The notes under the pieces: model-generated
What the model was told of the DNA's origin: nothing
Seen by the model: only the letters and a program-made list of their open reading frames with translations
Database searches by the model: none
NCBI GenBank assembly: GCA_002693605.1
Contig: NZQO01000110.1
Coordinates: forward strand, 1-17,111
Direction of reading: 5' to 3'
DNA from: Flavobacteriaceae bacterium
GTDB lineage: Bacteria; Bacteroidota; Bacteroidia; Flavobacteriales; Flavobacteriaceae
Length of the DNA: 17,111 nucleotides
Position numbers and translations under genes: made by a program
Part shown: positions 13,362-17,111 of the stretch, in pieces
Position numbering within the stretch: position 1 is the stretch's first letter
How the letters are laid out: every line of letters begins with the position of its first letter

Positions 13362-14726
13362 ATGCAAGCTTCACTCGTTCAAAAATACAATGTCGCCGGG
13401 CCGCGCTATACGAGCTATCCCACGGTGCCGTACTGGGATACCGATGCTTTTTTGGCTTCAGAATATACCAAGACATTGCAACGCAGCTTTTCGGAGAGCA
13501 ATGCGACTGAAGGCATAAGCCTATACATCCACCTTCCTTTCTGCGAGAGCCTGTGCACCTTTTGTGGCTGCAACAAGCGTATTACGAAAAACCATGGGGT
13601 AGAGGTCCCGTACCTAACCTCGGTACTAGCCGAATGGGAGCTCTATTGCCAAATGTTTCCCGCAAGACCGGTTATTAAGGAACTACATCTTGGCGGAGGC
13701 ACGCCCACCTTTTTTTCGGCGGAAAATTTAAAAACATTACTCAACGGCATTTTTGAGCTGGCAGATAAGGCAACAGCCGCCGAGCTTAGCTTTGAGGGAC
13801 ACCCCAATAACACCACCCGCGAACATTTAACAATGTTGGCCTCCTTGGGATTTAACAGGGTTAGCTATGGAGTGCAGGATTATAACGAAACGGTGCAACG
13901 CGCCATTCATCGCATTCAGCCCTTCGAGCACGTAAAAATGGCTACTGAAAACGCCAGGGACGCAGGATATACGTCGGTTGGCCACGATATTATTTTCGGC
14001 TTGCCGTTCCAGACCAAAGAGCATATTGCCCATACCATAGAACGTACTACGCAGCTTATGCCGGATCGTATTGCCTTTTACAGTTATGCCCACGTCCCGT
14101 GGATTAAGGGCAACGGCCAACGCGGTTTTAAGGAAGCAGACCTGCCCACCGCTTCCGAAAAGCGCGCGCAGTACGAATTGGGGAAAAAACTGCTCTTGGA
14201 GGCGGGCTATGTTGAAATTGGAATGGACCATTTTGCGCTCCCAAGCGATTCGCTCTACCAGGCGGTAGAACGAAAGTCCATACACCGAAACTTTATGGGC
14301 TACACGGCCTCCAAAACACAGATGATGATTGGGCTAGGCGTCTCTGCCATTGGCGACAGTTGGTACGGCTTTGGGCAAAACGTAAAAACCGTAGCGCAAT
14401 ATCAACAACTCGTGGCCGAAGGTAAACTCCCAATTTATAGGGGGCATTTGCTTTCGGAAGAAGATCTGGTAATTAGAACGCATATCCTGAACTTAATGTG
14501 CCAGTTAAAAACATCCTGGCCCACCACGAATGCGTGGTTTGACGAGTTGCCCGATACCCTTATTAAGCTGAAGGAAATGGAAACCGACGGACTCATCGTG
14601 ATGGACACAAAATCTATTGCCATTACCGAAAAAGGACGCCCTTACGTGCGCAACGTATGCATGGCCTTCGATTTACTGCTACAACGCAAGCAACCTGAAA
14701 CACAATTATTTTCAATGACCATCTAG
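13362..14726 (+). CDS. hemN: Oxygen-independent coproporphyrinogen III oxidase
   Basis: This 454-aa radical SAM enzyme oxidatively decarboxylates coproporphyrinogen III to protoporphyrinogen IX without oxygen, in cytosolic haem synthesis. Seen: the substrate-side start VQKYNVAGPRYTSYPTVPYW, the 4Fe-4S motif C61-ESL-C65-TF-C68-G-C70 (CxxxCxxC plus the extra cysteine of true HemN), then NKRI, the LHLGGGTPTFF glycine-rich SAM motif, VSYGVQDYNETVQRAIHRIQ, and DIIFGLPFQTKEHI. The C-terminal HemN domain contains RNFMGYT and GLGVSAIGDSWYGFGQN. All marks of genuine HemN rather than HemW/ChuW-like paralogues are present. I chose the ATG at 13362 because the longer TTG start at 13341 overlaps the -7 box and adds a non-conserved MRANQQR. 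The ric gene follows after 20 bases. Confidence 0.95.
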   Translation: MQASLVQKYNVAGPRYTSYPTVPYWDTDAFLASEYTKTLQRSFSESNATEGISLYIHLPFCESLCTFCGCNKRITKNHGVEVPYLTSVLAEWELYCQMFPARPVIKELHLGGGTPTFFSAENLKTLLNGIFELADKATAAELSFEGHPNNTTREHLTMLASLGFNRVSYGVQDYNETVQRAIHRIQPFEHVKMATENARDAGYTSVGHDIIFGLPFQTKEHIAHTIERTTQLMPDRIAFYSYAHVPWIKGNGQRGFKEADLPTASEKRAQYELGKKLLLEAGYVEIGMDHFALPSDSLYQAVERKSIHRNFMGYTASKTQMMIGLGVSAIGDSWYGFGQNVKTVAQYQQLVAEGKLPIYRGHLLSEEDLVIRTHILNLMCQLKTSWPTTNAWFDELPDTLIKLKEMETDGLIVMDTKSIAITEKGRPYVRNVCMAFDLLLQRKQPETQLFSMTI

Positions 14727-14746
14727 GTCCTAAAATACTTCATATC

Positions 14747-15469
14747 ATGAGCATTACAGAAGAAAAAACCATTGCCGAGATTGTTTCAAAAAACATAAAG
14801 GCATCGCACGTATTCAAGAAATACGGGATCGATTTTTGCTGTGGCGGCGGGATAACCGTTGAAAAAGCCTGTACCAAGAAAGGGATAGACCCCATAATGG
14901 TGCTAGAAGAGTTACGGCATTTTGACATCGAGATCGAAAAACAATACGACTACAACACCTGGTCGTTGGACGTACTTGTTGACCACATTATAACGGTGCA
15001 TCATTTGTACGTTGAAGAGAATATACCGCTATTGTTGCAGTATGCCGAGAAAGTTTCCAAGGTACACGGCCACCATTATACCGAAACGGTAGAGGTTTTC
15101 AACCTATTTAAAATCGTTGCCGCAGACCTTGCCGCACATATGAAAAAGGAAGAATTGATTTTGTTTCCCTTTATCAAGAAAATGGTTATCGCCCAGGAAG
15201 AAGGTATAAACCTAGATGTGCCGCACTTTGCCGAGGTGGCCAATCCCATCGCGATGATGGAAGACGAGCATGAAACTGCCGGCAATATTTTCAAGGAAAT
15301 TGCGCGGCTAACCTCAAACTACACCCCACCAGCGGGAGCCTGCAATACCTTTAGGGCATTGTACGATAAACTGGCCGAATTTGAATCCGATCTGCACCTG
15401 CATATACACCTGGAGAACAACATATTGCACCCCAAGGCATTAAAATTGGAGAAAGAACTTCGTAAATAG
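14747..15469 (+). CDS. ric: Iron-sulfur cluster repair di-iron protein (RIC/ScdA/YtfE)
   Basis: This 240-aa protein helps restore Fe-S clusters damaged by nitric oxide or oxidants. Seen: the N-terminal ScdA_N segment (TIAEIVSKNIKASHVFKKYG) ending in DFCCGGG with Cys31-Cys32, then a hemerythrin-like bundle with the expected histidines and carboxylates: DHIITVHHLYVEE (79-91), KVHGHHYTE (106-114), HMKKEELILFPF (131-142), EDEHETAG (172-179) and HIHLENNILHPKAL (219-232). These hold a di-iron site. Length and domain order match the family. It follows hemN by 20 bases and ends at a strong hairpin, so hemN-ric is most likely one transcript, consistent with shared low-oxygen/NO control. Confidence 0.95.
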   Translation: MSITEEKTIAEIVSKNIKASHVFKKYGIDFCCGGGITVEKACTKKGIDPIMVLEELRHFDIEIEKQYDYNTWSLDVLVDHIITVHHLYVEENIPLLLQYAEKVSKVHGHHYTETVEVFNLFKIVAADLAAHMKKEELILFPFIKKMVIAQEEGINLDVPHFAEVANPIAMMEDEHETAGNIFKEIARLTSNYTPPAGACNTFRALYDKLAEFESDLHLHIHLENNILHPKALKLEKELRK

Positions 15470-15493
15470 GATTATTTAAAATTGGTTTTAAGC

Positions 15494-15536
15494 AGAAAAG
15501 GGGAGACTGGAAATACCAGTGCTCCCTTTTCTTTTG
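15494..15536 (+). terminator. Intrinsic terminator of hemN-ric, possibly bidirectional
   Basis: AGAAAAGGGGAGACTGG (15494-15510) pairs with CCAGTGCTCCCTTTTCT (15516-15532), leaving one bulged base on each arm and a 5-nt loop; CTTTTCTTTT closes the plus-strand side. It stands 24 bases after ric and between converging units, with A-rich/T-rich flanks on both sides, so it may also stop minus-strand transcription from the cbb3 group. Confidence 0.82.
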
Positions 15537-15634
15537 AAAGGAAAAAAGTATTGTTTGTAGCGGGTATTTTATATTTTCCCTGAAGTTACGCTACTTTTAG
15601 TTTTTAGGAAATAGAGTTTTCGTTCGGTACTGCC

Positions 15635-15766
15635 CTACTCCTTCTTGCTTCCGCCGGTCACCATTTTATACACGACCACCGAAAGAATTACCACGACGGC
15701 CACGAACACGCCAATCATAAAGGTGCCGTTGCCCCAATCTACTAATGGTATAACGATATTGCTCAT
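15635..15766 (-). CDS. 43-aa single-helix membrane protein at the end of the cbb3 assembly group
   Basis: A short frame from ATG (15766-15764) to TAG (15637-15635), missed by length cut-offs. The peptide starts MSNIVIPLVDWGNGTFMIGV, has one hydrophobic helix at about residues 16-33 (FMIGVFVAVVVILSVVVY), and ends in a positively charged tail KMVTGGSKKE, the pattern of a small N-out/C-in inner-membrane protein. It starts 10 bases after the stop of the TauE/SafE-family gene on the same strand, so it is probably the last gene of that operon. Size and helix recall CcoQ/CcoS-type accessory peptides, but it lacks a motif that would allow assignment. Codon composition and the clean start-stop frame make it a credible gene. 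Confidence 0.7.
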   Translation of the reverse strand: MSNIVIPLVDWGNGTFMIGVFVAVVVILSVVVYKMVTGGSKKE

Positions 15767-15776
15767 AATTTATATT

Positions 15777-16517
15777 TTATGGATTATGGTTTAAAGTTGA
15801 AAGTTCGGTCGCGGGCATTTCGCATTCGTACTGCGCCCCGGCAGTTTCTACCACGGGTTTTGGCGATACATAGGCAATGCCCAGCCCTAGCCCGCGAACT
15901 ATGAAAAGGCAGCCTATTATGACCACCAGAATGGGAAGGGACTTCCTGATTCGCTGTCGCAACTGTGCATTCAGGAAGTTTCCGAGGTAAATCGCCGTGG
16001 TCATCAGTGGTACCGTACCGGCGCCAAAAAGGGCCATATACATACTTCCTTCAGCAGCACTGCCAGTGGCCAAGGCGCCAAATACCGCCATGTACACCAG
16101 TCCGCACGGTAAAAATCCGTTAAGGAAACCAATGGTCAGGAACGTATCTGGTGATTTCTTTTTAAGCGCTAGCCCCAGTTCCGATTTCACTTTTGAAATG
16201 AGGCGGAAAATAGGTTTGGAAAAATTATATTTCTGAAAAGTGCGCTGCGGAATGACCACTACCGCAATCATCAAAATTCCCACGCCAATAGTCAAGTATT
16301 GCTGCATTCCGAAGAGATAAAAGCTCTTGCCCAGCAGGCCAAACAACAGTCCTATGATGGCGTATGCCATAAGCCTACCGGCGTGGTACAGGAAAATCTG
16401 CCCGGTTTTACGTAGCGGGTTTTTATGGTCTACCGGTAGTAAAAAGGCAATGGGGCCGCACATTCCCACGCAGTGAAAACTGCCCAAAAGTCCGAATATG
16501 AAAGCCGATAGCAACAT
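15777..16517 (-). CDS. TauE/SafE-family (DsbD/CcdA-like) membrane protein of the cbb3 cluster
   Basis: This is a 246-aa polytopic inner-membrane protein. Seen: an N-terminal helix with FGLLGSFHCVGMCGPIAFLL (Cys16 and Cys20 in HCVGMCGP) and a second repeat with NGFLPCGLVYMAV (about residues 133-145, Cys138) after a cytoplasmic loop of about 35 residues. About six hydrophobic segments are visible. This double, cysteine-containing helix pattern defines the SafE/DsbD-transmembrane-like group that accompanies ccoGHIS genes in many bacteria and is thought to aid copper or redox handling during cbb3 oxidase maturation. The name sulfite exporter is a family label, not evidence of sulfite transport. 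A soluble C-terminal tail contains ECEMPATELS. It starts 17 bases after ccoH stops. Confidence 0.88.
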   Translation of the reverse strand: MLLSAFIFGLLGSFHCVGMCGPIAFLLPVDHKNPLRKTGQIFLYHAGRLMAYAIIGLLFGLLGKSFYLFGMQQYLTIGVGILMIAVVVIPQRTFQKYNFSKPIFRLISKVKSELGLALKKKSPDTFLTIGFLNGFLPCGLVYMAVFGALATGSAAEGSMYMALFGAGTVPLMTTAIYLGNFLNAQLRQRIRKSLPILVVIIGCLFIVRGLGLGIAYVSPKPVVETAGAQYECEMPATELSTLNHNP

Positions 16518-16534
16518 TGTTTGGTGTTATGGTA

Positions 16535-16981
16535 TTAATACACGATTTCGTCCCGGTACAGGAAGGCGGTTCCCTCCTGTTCCCATTCTATGGTAATGTT
16601 CCAACGACCGCCCAGTAGGCGGTCATCGGGAATTAGCAATGTCGTGCCGGAAATTTCCAACGGAAGCTGGAAGTCCAACTGCTTATTTGAAGGACGGTAG
16701 AGAAACACCGTCCCAATTACTTCCTGTGTAACCACCTCCTGCGGAAAGTTTAGCAACCAGCCTCCGGCTGTCTTCTTTCCAATAATGGCGCCCGTTAAAA
16801 GCTTTAGGTTTTCCTCGGCATCAATTTCGGTCTGGTAGGCGAGGTCCTTCTGATAATATTCCTCGACCACCAAATCGTAGTCGTAATGGCTATCGGTACT
16901 CATCTTGATCACGAAAAACAAGATGAAGGCTATGAAGAGCACGATTCCAATGGTAATTCCGGTACCCCAGTTAATTTTCAT
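16535..16981 (-). CDS. ccoH: FixH/CcoH cbb3 oxidase assembly protein
   Basis: This 148-aa protein has one N-terminal transmembrane helix (about residues 7-25, GITIGIVLFIAFILFFVIK) followed by a periplasmic domain. The segment SHYDYDLVVEEYYQKDLAYQ (about 31-50) is typical of FixH, and the remainder is beta-rich, with an immunoglobulin-like pattern ending TIEWEQEGTAFLYRDEIVY. CcoH interacts with and stabilises the cbb3 subunits during assembly of the high-affinity terminal oxidase. The context (ccoG upstream, TauE/SafE-family gene downstream) supports the call. The ATG at 16981 lies 61 bases after the ccoG stop. Confidence 0.9.
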   Translation of the reverse strand: MKINWGTGITIGIVLFIAFILFFVIKMSTDSHYDYDLVVEEYYQKDLAYQTEIDAEENLKLLTGAIIGKKTAGGWLLNFPQEVVTQEVIGTVFLYRPSNKQLDFQLPLEISGTTLLIPDDRLLGGRWNITIEWEQEGTAFLYRDEIVY

Positions 16982-17042
16982 ATTTGTGTTTTTAAGTTGT
17001 ACACTTTATTTTTTTCTGATCGCAATGGTTACGCCTACCGCG

Positions 17043-17111
17043 CTATTTGTAACTTCTGGGCCCCAGGAAGGAGGTGGTGGTGGTTTCAATAAGCGCTTCG
17101 CCACTGTACAA
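17043..17111 (-). CDS. ccoG: C-terminal end of CcoG/FixG cbb3 accessory ferredoxin-like protein (partial)
   Basis: Only the last 22 codons and the TAG stop (17045-17043) are in the window; the gene continues beyond base 17111. The peptide ends GEALIETTTTSFLGPRSYK. The ETxTxSFLGPR ending is, as I recall it, that of CcoG from flavobacteria, where it closes the FixG_C immunoglobulin-like domain. CcoG is a membrane protein with 4Fe-4S clusters that reduces Cu(II) for delivery to cbb3 oxidase. Its place directly upstream of ccoH on the same strand is the usual order. Confidence 0.78.
   Translation of the reverse strand: MYSGEALIETTTTSFLGPRSYK

Noticed and set aside
15777..16517. Sulfite exporter function from the family name
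   Set aside because: The cysteine-containing HCVGMCGP and FLPCG helices and cco context point to oxidase maturation; nothing supports sulfite transport.

Overview
The window looks like a chromosomal segment from a member of the Bacteroidota, most likely a Flavobacteriaceae. The evidence is the set of TAnnTTTG -7 promoter boxes with weak or absent Shine-Dalgarno sequences, the gene families present (a GCH II-degenerate RibB, a GbsR/MarR-type regulator, a DUF6268-like barrel, a RIC di-iron protein, and a cbb3 assembly tail of the ccoG-ccoH-TauE/SafE type), and the moderate GC content. Nothing indicates a phage, plasmid, insertion sequence or CRISPR array. Most of the window is ordinary core and near-core genome.

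Layout. Positions 1-851 hold the 3' part of ribB/ribBA, whose C-terminal GTP cyclohydrolase II half has lost its zinc and catalytic residues. It ends stop-codon to stop-codon against a convergent DegT-family sugar aminotransferase (852-2045, minus), possibly the KdnA type. A nitroreductase-family gene (2144-2782, minus) follows. Next come tRNA-Ser(TGA) (2980-3064) with its own terminator and an AT-rich stretch of about 430 bp without an intact gene. A GbsR/MarR-type regulator (3537-3995) has a near-leaderless promoter and is flanked on both sides by copies of the same 19-bp dyad, a candidate autoregulatory operator. A plus-strand group then runs 4310-7092: a 64-aa hypothetical protein coupled to an MscS-type mechanosensitive channel, a SpoIIAA/STAS-like protein, and a secreted outer-membrane barrel protein. 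It ends at a hairpin terminator.

The second half starts with a complete RND tripartite efflux system in the order outer-membrane factor, lipoprotein adaptor, inner-membrane pump (7275-12923). A small DUF2892 membrane protein follows (13007-13234). A compact regulatory region with two hairpins, an FNR/CRP-like site and a -7 box lies before hemN (13362-14726) and ric (14747-15469). Convergent to these, on the minus strand, is the 3' end of a cbb3 cytochrome oxidase assembly cluster: ccoG (only its last 22 codons), ccoH/fixH, a TauE/SafE-family membrane protein, and a 43-aa single-helix protein (15635-15766) that is easily missed because of its size.

How the genes work together. HemN (oxygen-independent haem synthesis), RIC (repair of Fe-S clusters damaged by NO or oxidants) and the cbb3 assembly genes form a low-oxygen/nitrosative-stress neighbourhood, and the FNR-like site upstream of hemN fits that reading. 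The RND pump and the MscS group are envelope and stress functions; whether the GbsR/MarR regulator controls either is inference. No wholly new system is evident. The best leads are the duplicated dyad around the regulator, the 43-aa protein at the end of the cbb3 cluster, the compact hemN control region, the dead GCH II domain of RibB, and the 64-aa ORF coupled to the channel.
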